DNA of 64,000 nt, from NCBI GenBank assembly GCA_036365455.1, contig JAWQUS010000010.1:13028501-13092500 (forward strand), written 5' to 3'. This DNA is from Macrosoma leucophasiata. Lineage: Eukaryota; Arthropoda; Insecta; Lepidoptera; Hedylidae. Positions 55,001-61,654 of this stretch are shown here, piece after piece (position 1 is the stretch's first letter; the number at the start of each line of letters is the position of its first letter). Below the pieces are notes generated by a model, which saw nothing but the letters and a program-made list of their open reading frames with translations, did no database searches and was not told where the DNA came from. The translations under genes were made by a program, and so were the position numbers.

Positions 55001-56086
55001 GCTTTTTCGCATGACGCTGCTTTCCACTGTCCATTTTGCGTTATTGCACATACTACCGCCCCAATGGAATGGTTGACCAACATTGTTCGTTTGACTAACA
55101 ACACTGTGGAAGATCTCTCTTCCAGTAGAAGAAAATTCTTATTCTAGCGGTGGAGTCATCACGTCCCGACGTCAACAAGTAAATTTAAATATAAACTTAA
55201 GGATTAGTTTATTAAAGATTACTTACCTTTATGTTATGACAATTATGTTATATGTGAATTTGTTTGAATTACAGCTGCTATAATTGTGGAGAGTTCGCCA
55301 ACCATATAGCCGCAAAGTGCAGCATCGGCCCTCAACCAAAGAGATGCCACAATTGTAAGAGCGAGGACCACCTCATCGCTGACTGCCCTGTTAAGGTGAT
55401 TGTTATAAACATATAATTTTACACCTTAAGCCCAAAAATAACACGGAGTGCTAATGTTTTTATCTATGTTTGTAAAGGTAAAGTTAAGGAAAATCTGGAA
55501 AATAGGGACCAATTCGGCAATAGAATTGTAACATATTTTCAAAAATAATCAACTTACTATTCTTGGTAGTTGAAATGGTTTTAGTGAGATGAAGCATGTC
55601 TTTGACCTACCAGAATACAAGCGCTGCTTCCACTGCTGCAGTAATTAACTGAGATGGGTTCCTTCACACAACCCATCTTCTTGTAATTTCTTGTTTTAAT
55701 TTGAATTACTGTTTAGTTTACATTATGTATGTGTACCTACTCCAAAGAATAAATTTATTTAATTATTTTTTCTCTTATAAAATCAATTGAGTCATGTGGG
55801 ACTTCGGTAGCTTAGTGGTAAAGTGGCTGGACTGGTCATCCTGAGGTCGCAGGTTCGATTCCTGCCCGAAGTCTAATTTTTCTTTCCGTTTTTTATTTAT
55901 TTTCTAAAGTTCACTCGCATGTGTTATTGCGAAAATTAAATAGTACAATGGTGATATCGTGCGAGTATAAATTAATCTTTTAAATAATATATTATACAAC
56001 ATTTACAGGTGGAAAAGAAGAAGGATGAATCAAAGAGTTCAAGCAGCTCACAGGAGAGTCAACAGGGCAGTCCTCAGCAGTCCTAA
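30756..56086 (+). CDS. lin-28: lin-28 RNA-binding protein, five coding exons
   Basis: The joined exons encode 183 residues. Residues 1-32 are a Gly/Ala-rich leader. Residues 33-96 are a cold-shock domain with RNP1 (KGWGFI, 42-47) and RNP2 (VFVH, 56-59). A basic linker (about 105-118) follows, then two zinc knuckles: C119-C122-H128-C133 and C142-C145-H150-C155. A Ser/Gln-rich tail ends the protein. A cold-shock domain plus paired CCHC knuckles is diagnostic of LIN28, the heterochronic protein that binds pre-let-7 and many mRNAs and promotes stem and juvenile states. The first two introns are near 11 kb, the third 2.3 kb and the last 613 bp; all are GT..AG and all phases close. The first knuckle has five residues between its second Cys and the His instead of four. 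The transcript ends are inferred, not seen. The identity is near certain. Confidence 0.96.
30796..32187. other. start of lin-28 intron 1, nothing recognised
   Basis: AT-rich, with short chance frames near 30.9, 31.4 and 31.6 kb and no repeats with landmarks. Confidence 0.45.
32188..33315 (-). mobile_element. 1.13-kb non-autonomous Helitron, right member of inverted pair
   Basis: In reverse it begins A|TCTATACTTATAATAAAAC at 33315 and ends AGTTGCGGGCACAGCTAG at 32188, followed by T. The A|T target and both termini fit a Helitron. It lies in lin-28 intron 1, and its mate lies upstream of the promoter. Confidence 0.8.
34241..34274. repeat. perfect 15-bp hairpin at a SINE junction
   Basis: GTTACGTTTAAAAGG, loop AAAA, CCTTTTAAACGTAAC. 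The right arm overlaps the GTAACTTCACGCC edge of the family B SINE. Confidence 0.9.
34270..34396 (-). repeat. family B SINE, 3' fragment
   Basis: TAACTTCACGCCTGTAATCC to CCATGTAAGAGGTGGCGAGC; the tRNA-related head is missing. Confidence 0.7.
34955..35077 (+). repeat. LINE 3' end with poly(A)
   Basis: GGCTGGCAGCGCGTTGGCAA and GGCGACGGTGACCACTTACC lead to a poly(A) run. The copy at 44380-44685 shares it. Confidence 0.6.
35325..35407 (+). promoter_or_regulatory. GC-rich block, candidate alternative lin-28 first exon
   Basis: A second GC-rich island lies in intron 1. It ends with CAACATGCTGA followed by GTAAAC. ATG at 35401 gives Met-Leu and one base, then a plausible donor at 35408. That phase matches exon 2 exactly, so a transcript from here would begin Met-Leu-Ser-Ala-Gly. 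This is inference from phase and composition only. Confidence 0.3.
35588..35845 (+). mobile_element. short Helitron, family with CAATTGCTGTTC
   Basis: A|TCTATATAATATATTTAATA at the start; GAAGTTTGCCGGATCAGCTAG|T at the end. A second copy is at 51595-51852. Confidence 0.7.
35846..36994. other. intron 1, nothing recognised
   Basis: AT-rich with only chance frames. Confidence 0.5.
36995..37195 (+). promoter_or_regulatory. GC-rich block in lin-28 intron 1
   Basis: A third GC-rich island contains GCGGCGCGGCGTGG and an open frame from ATG 37081 ([16 protein letters not shown] onward, 36 codons to a stop at 37191). No donor of the right phase follows that ATG. It may be a noncoding first exon or an enhancer. 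Confidence 0.25.
37558..37625 (-). repeat. fragment of CCCACTGCTGGGCAC repeat
   Basis: GGGGAGAGACTCGTGCCCAG followed by CAGTGGGA is the reverse of the head at 18737. Confidence 0.6.
37847..37883. repeat. 16-bp hairpin
   Basis: TACAAGCAACACAATA and its complement around a 5-base loop. Confidence 0.85.
38462..38705 (+). repeat. SINE-like family A, old copy
   Basis: TTGGTGATAGAGTTCCAATG, AATGTTAGTGTTCAGCACTA and GAGGCTTGTCTGGACAC. Confidence 0.6.
38706..39983. other. intron 1, nothing recognised
   Basis: AT-rich, with chance frames on both strands near 39.0-39.3 kb that have no domain. Confidence 0.5.
39984..40168 (+). mobile_element. 185-bp Helitron-like element
   Basis: It starts A|TCTTAATATATATAAATCT and ends GTCGGGGCGGGCCGCTAG|T after GCGCGGGCGAAGTC. 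It contains CTCAATGGACTCCTAAACCA. Confidence 0.6.
40741..40850 (+). repeat. repeat fragment with AACCGACTTCAAAAAAAGGA
   Basis: The motif followed by GGAGCTTCTTAATTCG is a common lepidopteran repeat edge. A possible opposite end is at 50930-50970 (GAACCTTCTCGTTTTTTGAA). Confidence 0.4.
41320..41602 (-). repeat. SINE-like family A, near full copy
   Basis: From TTATGTAATGGAAGTGGCAA to GGAGCTCTACCACCAGTAAA, 160 bases upstream of lin-28 exon 2. Confidence 0.75.
41762..41901 (+). CDS. lin-28: lin-28 coding exon 2, first half of cold-shock domain
   Basis: The acceptor is TTTGCAG ending at 41761. The exon enters with two bases and has 46 full codons. A Gly/Ala/Val-rich stretch leads into [19 protein letters not shown], then [11 protein letters not shown], and the exon ends on a codon boundary at CAG|GTAATA. 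Both RNA-binding motifs of the cold-shock fold are complete, including the aromatic residues W37, F38, W44, F46 and F57. A second in-phase acceptor (GTGCAG) lies six bases downstream, so two residues could be optional. Confidence 0.96.
42111..42247. mobile_element. PIF/Harbinger-like MITE with TTA duplication
   Basis: The arms of about 45 bp begin GGGCGAGATTCACAGACCGC and (inverted) TGGTGAGATTCACAGACCGC. TTA flanks both sides (42108-42110 and 42248-42250). A 3-bp TWA duplication is the PIF/Harbinger habit. Confidence 0.75.
42251..42526. mobile_element. second, degenerate MITE of the same family, adjacent
   Basis: It begins GACCAAGATTCACAGACTTA directly after the TTA of the previous element and ends GACCGCAGTGCGGTTTATGA. 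Confidence 0.55.
42527..43257. other. intron 2, nothing recognised
   Basis: A 131-codon minus-strand frame (42990-42595) shows no domain and no splice context, and I treat it as chance. Confidence 0.4.
43258..43551 (-). repeat. tRNA-derived SINE family B, full copy
   Basis: The minus strand begins GCCTCGGTAGCCTAGTGGTA and ends CCCCTTCGGGGATTACAGGC. The B box is changed to GGATTCGATTCCC. Confidence 0.8.
44380..44685 (+). pseudogene. LINE C-terminus and 3' end, decayed
   Basis: Shifted frames give [15 protein letters not shown] and a KLWN-x-LPSELFS motif, then [20 protein letters not shown], resembling the end of Jockey/CR1-type ORF2. A poly(A) run follows near 44672. Confidence 0.55.
45064..45336 (-). 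repeat. tRNA-like repeat, second full unit
   Basis: The same leader, core and tail as 9154-9390 but reversed. The core 45137-45212 differs only in the anticodon stem (GCTGG/CCAGC instead of ACTGG/CCAGT), a compensatory pair of changes. Confidence 0.75.
45795..46047 (-). repeat. SINE-like family A copy
   Basis: From GGTAACAAAAAGCATGCATT to GAACTTTACCACCAGTAAAA. Confidence 0.65.
46064..46098. repeat. AC microsatellite
   Basis: A 35-base uninterrupted AC run, 16 bases beyond the end of a SINE-like copy. Confidence 0.95.
46862..47050 (+). repeat. degenerate CTGCTGG-head repeat
   Basis: ACGTCCGCTGCTGG, ATAATCTCCACGCTGGGTTA and GCAATTGCCGTGGCGGCAGT are landmarks shared with common lepidopteran repeats. 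Confidence 0.4.
47157..47400. mobile_element. PIF-like MITE, degenerate
   Basis: It begins GGGCGAGATTCACAGTCTGC and its right side carries a weak inverse near 47370 (CCAGGTCTCTGAA). Confidence 0.45.
47402..47625. mobile_element. PIF-like MITE, adjacent to previous
   Basis: It begins GGTGAGATTCACAGACCGCA after CTTTAT and ends near GTAACGCGGTCTGTGCATAG. Confidence 0.55.
47626..48634. other. intron 2, nothing recognised
   Basis: AT-rich, no coding frame of note. Confidence 0.5.
48635..48930 (+). mobile_element. non-autonomous Helitron, clean termini
   Basis: A|TCTATACAAATAAATACAA at the start and GAAGTCGAGGGCACAGCTAG|T at the end. It is the third copy of the family at 17698 and 19991. Confidence 0.8.
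49214..49343. mobile_element. foldback MITE with nearly full-length arms
   Basis: CTCCATTTAAATTATCGAAA on the left is matched by its complement on the right, and the inner TTGAATCG segments also pair. The loop is about 15 bases. Confidence 0.75.
50350..50470 (+). mobile_element. Helitron 5' fragment
   Basis: A|TCTATATAAATTAAAATGA then TTTATGTGTTGGTTCCTAAG and GACTCGAGAACGACTGGACT. No CTAG terminus was found. Confidence 0.4.
51595..51852 (+). mobile_element. short Helitron, second copy of the 35588 family
   Basis: It contains AATCAATTGCTGTTCGTTAG and ends CAAAGTTTGCCGAGTCAGCTAG|T. Confidence 0.7.
51990..52675. repeat. cluster of GGGTTCCG-family fragments
   Basis: CTACGGAACCCTTCATGGGC at the left reads as a 5' edge in reverse. 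GGACAGACAGACACCGAATC and GCCATTTGGCTACTAACCCT at the right read as a 3' edge forward. Confidence 0.45.
52285..52337. repeat. perfect palindrome, 26-bp arms, 1-base centre
   Basis: TTAGCTGTAAATAAAATCCT and its complement meet at a single T (52311). It lies 430 bases upstream of lin-28 exon 3. Confidence 0.92.
52769..52941 (+). CDS. lin-28: lin-28 coding exon 3, second half of cold-shock domain and linker
   Basis: The acceptor is ATTTTCAG and the donor is CG|GTATGA. The 57 codons begin [19 protein letters not shown] and continue through [17 protein letters not shown], the C-terminal strands of the LIN28 cold-shock domain. A Lys/Arg-rich linker ending KKRFRKI precedes the zinc knuckles and in this family adds RNA affinity and nuclear or nucleolar targeting. 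Two bases (CG) carry over to be completed as Arg by exon 4. The open frames overlapping on the other strand here are shadows. Confidence 0.96.
52942..53653. other. intron 3, nothing recognised
   Basis: AT-rich, no landmarks. CTACCTCA at about 53345 is a let-7 seed match but lies in an intron. Confidence 0.5.
53654..53807. mobile_element. MITE with 23-bp inverted ends
   Basis: CTAACCCCCTTATCCATAAA and (inverted) CTAACCCCCTTATTCATAAA differ at one base. A single-ended relative is near 20990-21040. Confidence 0.75.
53815..54185 (+). repeat. LINE 3' end, relative of the 21495 element
   Basis: A decayed C-terminus ([18 protein letters not shown]) is followed by GGTTGTCTGGAAGAAATCGC and GTACAATAAAGAGT with a TTAC-repeat tail, the same layout as 23160-23283. 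Confidence 0.65.
54209..54355 (-). repeat. SINE-like family A, 5' half
   Basis: From ATTATTACGGGGCCATACAT to GGAACTCTACCACCAGTAAT. Confidence 0.65.
54370..54670 (+). repeat. SINE-like family A, old copy, head-to-head with the previous
   Basis: TTACTAGTGGTAGAGTTCCA to GAACTGTATGCTTGTTTACT. The two copies meet at their heads, forming an inverted pair. Confidence 0.55.
54680..54902 (-). repeat. tRNA-derived SINE family B, old copy
   Basis: GATTCACCAGTTACGTTTTT, CAACCCAGGCAGCTAACTCA and ACTACTAGACAACCGAGCCA keep the family order in reverse. Confidence 0.55.
54947..55160 (+). repeat. degenerate CCACTGCTGGA-head repeat
   Basis: AAAGATGTCCACTGCTGGAC and CGCATGACGCTGCTTTCCAC, in intron 3. Confidence 0.4.
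55275..55395 (+). CDS. lin-28: lin-28 coding exon 4, two CCHC zinc knuckles
   Basis: The acceptor is ATTACAG at 55268-55274 and the donor is AAG|GTGATT. After one carried base the exon encodes 40 residues holding both knuckles: [15 protein letters not shown], then [14 protein letters not shown], joined by SIGPQPKR. In LIN28 these knuckles grip the GGAG motif in the pre-let-7 loop. The first has CX2CX5HX4C spacing, the second the canonical CX2CX4HX4C. Confidence 0.97.
55800..55873 (+). tRNA. tRNA-like sequence in lin-28 intron 4 (likely SINE head)
   Basis: A perfect 7-bp acceptor stem (GACTTCG/CGAAGTC) encloses A-box GTAGCTTAGTGG and B-box GGTTCGATTCC. The anticodon stem has one T-T mismatch; a 7-base loop would read GGT. 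The following AATTTTTCTTTCCG and ATGTGTTATTGCGAAA match the tail of the 9154 and 45064 repeats. A functional tRNA is therefore unlikely but not excluded. Confidence 0.35.
56009..56086 (+). CDS. lin-28: lin-28 coding exon 5, C-terminal tail
   Basis: The acceptor is TTTACAG at 56002-56008. The exon encodes 25 residues, [19 protein letters not shown] and then GSPQQS, and stops with TAA at 56084. The Lys-, Ser- and Gln-rich low-complexity tail is typical of LIN28 C-termini and is poorly conserved between species. No splice donor is needed after the stop. Confidence 0.92.
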   Translation: MEKKKDESKSSSSSQESQQGSPQQS

Positions 56087-56320
56087 TCAATTTTGTCAGC
56101 ATTTTTTCCAAATCTGGTATTGATAAATATTTCACATAGGTATCATTCATTTCACCTTTCAAATGTAAAAGAAATGTAAGAACAATTTTTGCTACGACGT
56201 ATAAACTTATCCATCACATCCAATTTACTCCTAAACTGTTGTAATGATGATATTAAGACATAATAGTATCTTTACAAATACTAATTGAAACGATTTAATT
56301 TTATTGTTATGTTACCTAAT

Positions 56321-56326
56321 AATAAA
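56321..56326 (+). terminator. candidate proximal poly(A) signal of lin-28
   Basis: A canonical AATAAA lies 235 bases after the stop codon. Cleavage here would drop all three let-7 seed matches. AATAAA is common in AT-rich DNA, so use is uncertain. Confidence 0.3.
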
Positions 56327-56340
56327 CTGATTACCTCTAC

Positions 56341-56347
56341 CTACCTC
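56341..56347 (+). promoter_or_regulatory. let-7 seed match (7mer-m8)
   Basis: CTACCTC is complementary to let-7 positions 2-8. It lies 255 bases after the lin-28 stop. lin-28 is a known let-7 target in nematodes and vertebrates, so the context makes the match credible. Confidence 0.45.
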
Positions 56348-56926
56348 GTAAAGACAAAGATACAACATAATTTATTGAAGTAAGAACAAGACTGATGAGT
56401 ACAAATCCCTAAAGTACAAAACTATTTTTACTCATAGGTTCTAAATAACCTAGGTTTGCAAGTGTAACTTAAGTACAAATTTATGTGTTCGAGTGTCGAT
56501 ACTTTAATTTCTTTAAATAATATTATTTTATATTGTATACCCAAAGTTAGTGTGTGTTTACAAGTATATCTTTATTATTAATATTTGTTGCTATATTATA
56601 TTATGACCAACTTTATGTTATTTTTAGCGTGTAATTAATTATGTATAAGTTAGTTACTATGATTGTCTGGCTATGAACAAAGTTATAAGAAACGCGAATC
56701 GCTAATTTTAATTTGAAATCTCTGAAATCTAGTTCTAAACGATCCATGAATTCGTGAATTTGAAACATTCGGAAAGTCAATATCGTCGACTTAGATATCT
56801 ATCTGTTGTCTTGAATATTTACATGCTGTACATATTAAAACTAGACGAATAATATTTTTAATGTAACTACTTGCCTACCTACTACTTAAACTTCCTGCAA
56901 TCAATTTGAAGATTTTTTGAAACAGA

Positions 56927-56933
56927 TACCTCA
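56927..56933 (+). promoter_or_regulatory. let-7 seed match (7mer-A1)
   Basis: TACCTCA pairs with let-7 positions 2-7 and has A opposite position 1. It is a weaker site class than the other two. Confidence 0.3.
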
Positions 56934-57723
56934 AACAACAGTATTTAAATGCCTCATATAAGCTATAGAAGTACTTTTATAAGTGTGCCAAAGTAAAATA
57001 ATATTGTTGCAATAATTATTATTTTTATTTAGAGTATGAATTGTGAATGTAACTCTTTTTTTTAACTTGCCGACCTACTTATGTATATCTTTACTTTAAT
57101 GTTATTATTCGCGATGAAACACATTTTTTTTATACAGTACCACAATAAGATTTTGCGATTTTTGTTTGCTCAAAAGCCTAATTATTAAGTTAGCGAAGGA
57201 TCATCTTTTTTATTTAAGGTACTTAATATCTTTTTTGACAATATTTCAGAGAGAAGGCTCGCTATCAATTGTGACTGATTTACTAATTTGAACTGCCGTT
57301 TCATTATAGTTAAGTAACCACATTAAAAATACTCTTTGTTACCCAATACAACAATTTTATCGAAAAAAAAAATGTTTTTAATTTTGAATTTCATAATTAC
57401 TTCAGAATCACAACTGAATATAAACAGAAAAGTAGATCAGTCATTTTAGTCTATATCACAACTTAAGTGATCAATAATATACTTTAAATAATAATAACCC
57501 ATCGATTTTCAAGTAGATTTAAGGACAAATATTTTAAGTAGATTACTTTTAACATTAGATTGTCGAAGATTACTTCGGAGCTTGTTTCCTGGATGTCCTC
57601 ATGAGGTAGTTGCTAATGTCATCTACCATCCACGCTCTTCTTTCCTTCAGTAATGTGATTGTATTTAACTTGGATAAAGAGTATCACTGCAAAACAAATA
57701 TTCAGAAATTATCTTCTATGTTT

Positions 57724-58020
57724 GAATATAGAATCAGAATCAGAATCAGAAACTCATTTATTCATTTAGGGTGACATGGGTGACAGGGTTATGACACGTC
57801 AAAAACAAACAAAATAAATTAAAGTGAACAACAATTGACATACATGTCAAACAAGATACTAATATATGTAAAGTCAAGAATATCACTAGGATAAAACTAA
57901 ATGTAATAAACTAACGTAAAAAGTATATCAGTAGAATGTCTCATTTCCTCTTTACAAACTGATAACAAAGAGTAAAAAGAAAAGAAAAAGAGTCATTCTT
58001 TGTCATTGTCACCGGTGAAT
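57724..58020 (-). repeat. LINE 3' end with TGATTC-repeat tail
   Basis: GAATCAGAATCAGAATCAGA followed by CTCATTTATTCATTTAG reads in reverse as an AATAAA-bearing 3' UTR with a hexamer tail. Confidence 0.45.
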
Positions 58021-59085
58021 GCACCGGCAAAGTTCCAAAGGCCAATATGATCTGAGAAAAACTATATATAGGTTACCATATTGTGTTGGCGTCGTAATTG
58101 TCTATACGCATAGGCTGATATTTTGTGAGTTTCGTGTCGTAATAAACACTGTCGTTTGGAGTCAGTTGTCTCAAGCGACATCTTTTTTTTATTATAGTCC
58201 TTTTAAGCATTAATAACGAAGATGAAATCTATAATTTTAGTTTTTATGCGTATTCAAGTTAAATACAAATAACTGTTATGTATAATACCGTAACTTAAGC
58301 AGACCCCAGAGGTGATACTCCAATTCTTTGTGGAGTGCTTCTTAAGAATGTGGTTCCTTAGAGAAACTGTTTGGAAAGCTACACCAGTGCAGAATATTTT
58401 TTCTATAAATTTTATATTTCTAGCAAAGAAAAATATTGATACTGAAAAATGATGTTAAACTATTAAAATTTATCAGACATTGAAATAATTCAAAAGGATA
58501 AAAAGAAGGACTGCAATGTTTAAAGATGGGAAAATAACTTTATTGCTTAAAATTTTCAAAATATTGAATGGGATTTTCTGATTAGTTTTCTAGTGAAAAA
58601 GATTGAATACATACCTAACTTAAATAAAAAAAAATCAATCTACATCTTTATGAAATGGCATTAATTCCTTTATTCGTCGTATTTTTTTTTGTTATTTAGT
58701 GAATTAAATTGTGAACTATAATTTTGTTAGACATCTTCAAATATTTTCTGCATATATGATTTTTTCATTTTGTTAAACATCTTCAAAATTCAGTAACACG
58801 TGTTTTGCGAAAAATACAATATGACAATCATTTATATTAACTTATTTCTCATAGCGAATGCAGCATTCTATGCTTTGTAATTGTAGATTTTGTTTCATAC
58901 GAATATTGCTACGTTTCGTGCTGAAATGAAACTGCAATAAAACGAAATAATATTTTTATTACCAGATGAGTTAACCCTTAAAGCTCCAAGCCTCAAGCTA
59001 CTGCCTTACTAAAATTATTTTGAAGATTGGACAATGTACTAATTAAAGTAGTTTAGAATGCATGTTATTCCGTGCAGAATGTATA

Positions 59086-59123
59086 GCACCAACACAGATA
59101 CTTAACAGTATCTGTGTTGGTGC
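59086..59123. repeat. perfect 17-bp hairpin
   Basis: GCACCAACACAGATACT, loop TAAC, AGTATCTGTGTTGGTGC. It lies in the probable lin-28 3' UTR. Confidence 0.9.
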
Positions 59124-59516
59124 ATCTTCATCCTAATTTCTTTTTTGTGTAGTATAATTTTAAATGTATGTAATTGAATAACAGATACAAAACAAAAAAT
59201 TACAACCAGTGACCGCAATTTTATGTTATTACTCCTATAATGTTGATTTTAAGTTATTTTCAAATAGATGCACCATTAATTACGGTAAGGTAGTTAGTCA
59301 TAGTTCCCCAATCCGTAAAGAACTTGGTGTTACTACAATTACAAGTATGTAAACTTTTTTGTAATTCATCGGTAGAATCATAGCTCCATTTCATAATATT
59401 TATAAAGATAGAACGTGGAAATTAAGTATTACAAATACGGGTTTCTTACATTAATAATAATTTACGCAATTAATATCGTAGCTATTTATAAGATTTTAAA
59501 GACTATTTGAAATCAT

Positions 59517-59524
59517 CTACCTCA
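59517..59524 (+). promoter_or_regulatory. let-7 seed match (8mer)
   Basis: CTACCTCA is the strongest let-7 site class. It lies about 180 bases before the distal AATAAA, a favourable place near the end of a long 3' UTR. Confidence 0.45.
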
Positions 59525-59692
59525 TAATTTAATAAAGTTAAATAGAGTTTATTACTAGGTTAATATTGTAAACATTTACAAAGTCTAGCAATTATTATAT
59601 TCCATTGTATCTTTGCTGATTGCCGAGTATGTAGTTTTGTATTTCTTAATTTTAGAGTTTAAATTTTGTTTTTTTTTTATTTTTCAAAGAAA

Positions 59693-59698
59693 AATAAA
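59693..59698 (+). terminator. candidate distal poly(A) signal of lin-28
   Basis: AATAAA lies in a low-repeat stretch just upstream of an RTE LINE fragment. It is the last good signal before clearly unrelated sequence, which makes it a reasonable end for a long 3' UTR. Confidence 0.3.
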
Positions 59699-59799
59699 GT
59701 ATAAAATGTACAGTGCTATTTTATTTTCACTAAGAACCTATTTTCTTCATTGTAATTCTATGAGATTAACATCTTTGATATCAATCTGAACCTGTATAC

Positions 59800-60305
59800 T
59801 AACTCTTCTTCTTCTCTTTCGTGTCACTCTTGTCAGAGTGGTCGTGGTCACGTTGAGGCATCCGCGTAGGTGTTGGAGGCAGACACAGCTATCTTCACGA
59901 TCCTCCGCCATCTTCCTCGGTTTGTAAACTGTCTAGCGCAGTCTGACACACGGTTTCCCACTGCGGATTTCACTTGGTCAGTCCAGAGCATAGGTGATCT
60001 GCCGCGTGATCGGGTGACCTCCACATTTCCTTGTACGACCAGTCGTTCTATTCGAGTAATTTCCACGTCTCCATACATGGCCAGAGTACTGCAGTATATG
60101 TGTTTGTACTATGCTCGATAGACGCTTTGTGATGCCAAGTTCCTTGACTATGGACACATTGGTGCGGAACTCCGTCCAAGATATGCCAAGCATCTTCCTC
60201 CAGCACCATATCTCTAGAGCATCTATCTTCCCTCTTTCCAACTCACGCACTGTCCACGTCTCTATGGCGTACAGGAAGATTGGGAACACGAGTGTACGCA
60301 TGAGC
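59800..60305 (-). pseudogene. RTE-clade LINE C-terminal fragment
   Basis: From 60301 down: TLVFPIFLYAIETWTVREL, ALEIWCWRKMLGISW, NVSIVKELGI; then in another frame ERLVVQGNVEVTRSRGRSP and WTDQVKSAVGN. A frameshift lies near 60078. It is a different RTE family from the one at 11377. Confidence 0.75.
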
Positions 60306-60385
60306 CATTATATACTAACAGGACAAATTAAATTAATAAATCTAAAGCCAATTAAATTAAGTACAATTTCAATTACGCACACTAA

Positions 60386-60534
60386 CCCTGGGTTGCACCA
60401 AGATATTTGTTAAAGTTAAAGTTATTGTAAAATTTCACGTCCTTCTCTAACTTAAAGAAATCTGTTAAAGTTAGAGAAGGATGTGAAATGTTACAATAAC
60501 TTTAACAAAATTAAATATCGTTGTGCAACCCAGG
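60386..60534. mobile_element. foldback MITE, arms about 65 bp
   Basis: CTGGGTTGCACCAAGATATT and (inverted) CTGGGTTGCACAACGATATT. CTAA flanks both sides (60382-60385, 60535-60538). A partial relative may lie at 17340-17440. Confidence 0.7.
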
Positions 60535-61535
60535 CTAAGTGTTTTTTGTGACAAAAATATTTTTTGGTCTTTAACTTTTATTATCTCTTTTATTTTTCCG
60601 AGTGATGGACGATGAAGTCTCCCTAATTCTTATAACGGATCTCTTTTTTTATTCTTCATTGAAATATACATCAAAATGCAGTTTTGGGTTCGTTTTTGCA
60701 AACTATGACAATGAACTATACTCTGAGATGTTGTTTTGACACTACTTTATGGGTTTCTTCAAAAAGTATGCTCTAGAGTTTACAGTGCCTTGAAAATTTA
60801 TTTGGTATTACAAATGTCTATAAACGACGTAAACCATATTTTTTCAGGTGTCAATGAAAGACGCAGTATAAAAGACAGCTAGTTTGCAAGTTTTGCACCA
60901 ATAGATTGACTCTTGAAGATCTCGAATGATCGAATAGAAAATCCATCTTTTAGAAATGTTCTACTGATGGAATAGCTCAGGAAGTAGATTAGAGCTAGAC
61001 GATTGACAATATATTGTGATTTTCGATACAGAGACCTAAGAAACGGCACCTCTACATTGTGACCCATGTAGATGCTTAAAGACTTCAGTATTAGTGAATT
61101 GAATTCCGGTTTTTTTTTGGTTCTTGTGTAATCCACCAGATGTCACTAGTATTTTGATGTGTTTAGCTACTACGATAGGCTACGAGATACTACAACCTCA
61201 ATTAAATGAATAATATGCTTTCAAAAATGGGCCCAAAAGCGGTGTCTATTTGCTACTTTGATCGCTTTAAAAACACTTCATTTTTACTTAGTTATAACGT
61301 TGTTTTGACACGATTTTAATACGTTCAAAGTTCAATTGTTCTCATTGTGCCATAGATAGAGGTACTACACGCGGGCCATAGGCGCGGCGATCCGCGTGCC
61401 CTTAGATTTTTCCATTATCTATTCAACAGATGTCACTTTAGTCGTACAAATTAAAAGAAAATGTGTGTTGGTACTTGAAAAATAACCCATCGATTGGCAT
61501 GACAGTTTTTCTATGATTCGATAATTATATAAATA
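60535..61535. other. no gene recognised
   Basis: AT-rich; an 85-codon minus-strand frame (61136-60879) has no domain or context. Confidence 0.45.
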
Positions 61536-61654
61536 CTAGCTTTTGCCCGCGACTTCGTTCGCGTGGACTTCAGGTTCGTCCCGTCTAGTCTAGTAATAAG
61601 TAAGAAATACGGTAACTAAGCACTGCAGAGCCCTAATCATAGGCCTATAGGTAG

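Larger units (their letters stand above)
56087..59720 (+). other. probable long lin-28 3' UTR
   Basis: AT-rich sequence with few repeats follows the stop codon. AATAAA occurs early at 56321 and again at 59693 just before the next repeat block, so short and long 3' ends are possible. let-7 seed complements lie at 56341-56347 (CTACCTC), 56927-56933 (TACCTCA) and 59517-59524 (CTACCTCA). An antisense LINE 3' end occupies about 57724-58020 and a perfect hairpin sits at 59086-59123. The extent is inferred, since transcript data would be needed to place the end. Confidence 0.45.

Noticed and set aside
57598..57616. TGAGGTAGTTG resembling let-7 itself
   Set aside because: Only the first 11 bases match and no precursor hairpin could be drawn around it.
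59085..59125. A microRNA precursor hairpin
   Set aside because: The stem is perfect but only 17 bp with a 4-base loop, too short for a canonical precursor, and similar hairpins occur throughout the window.
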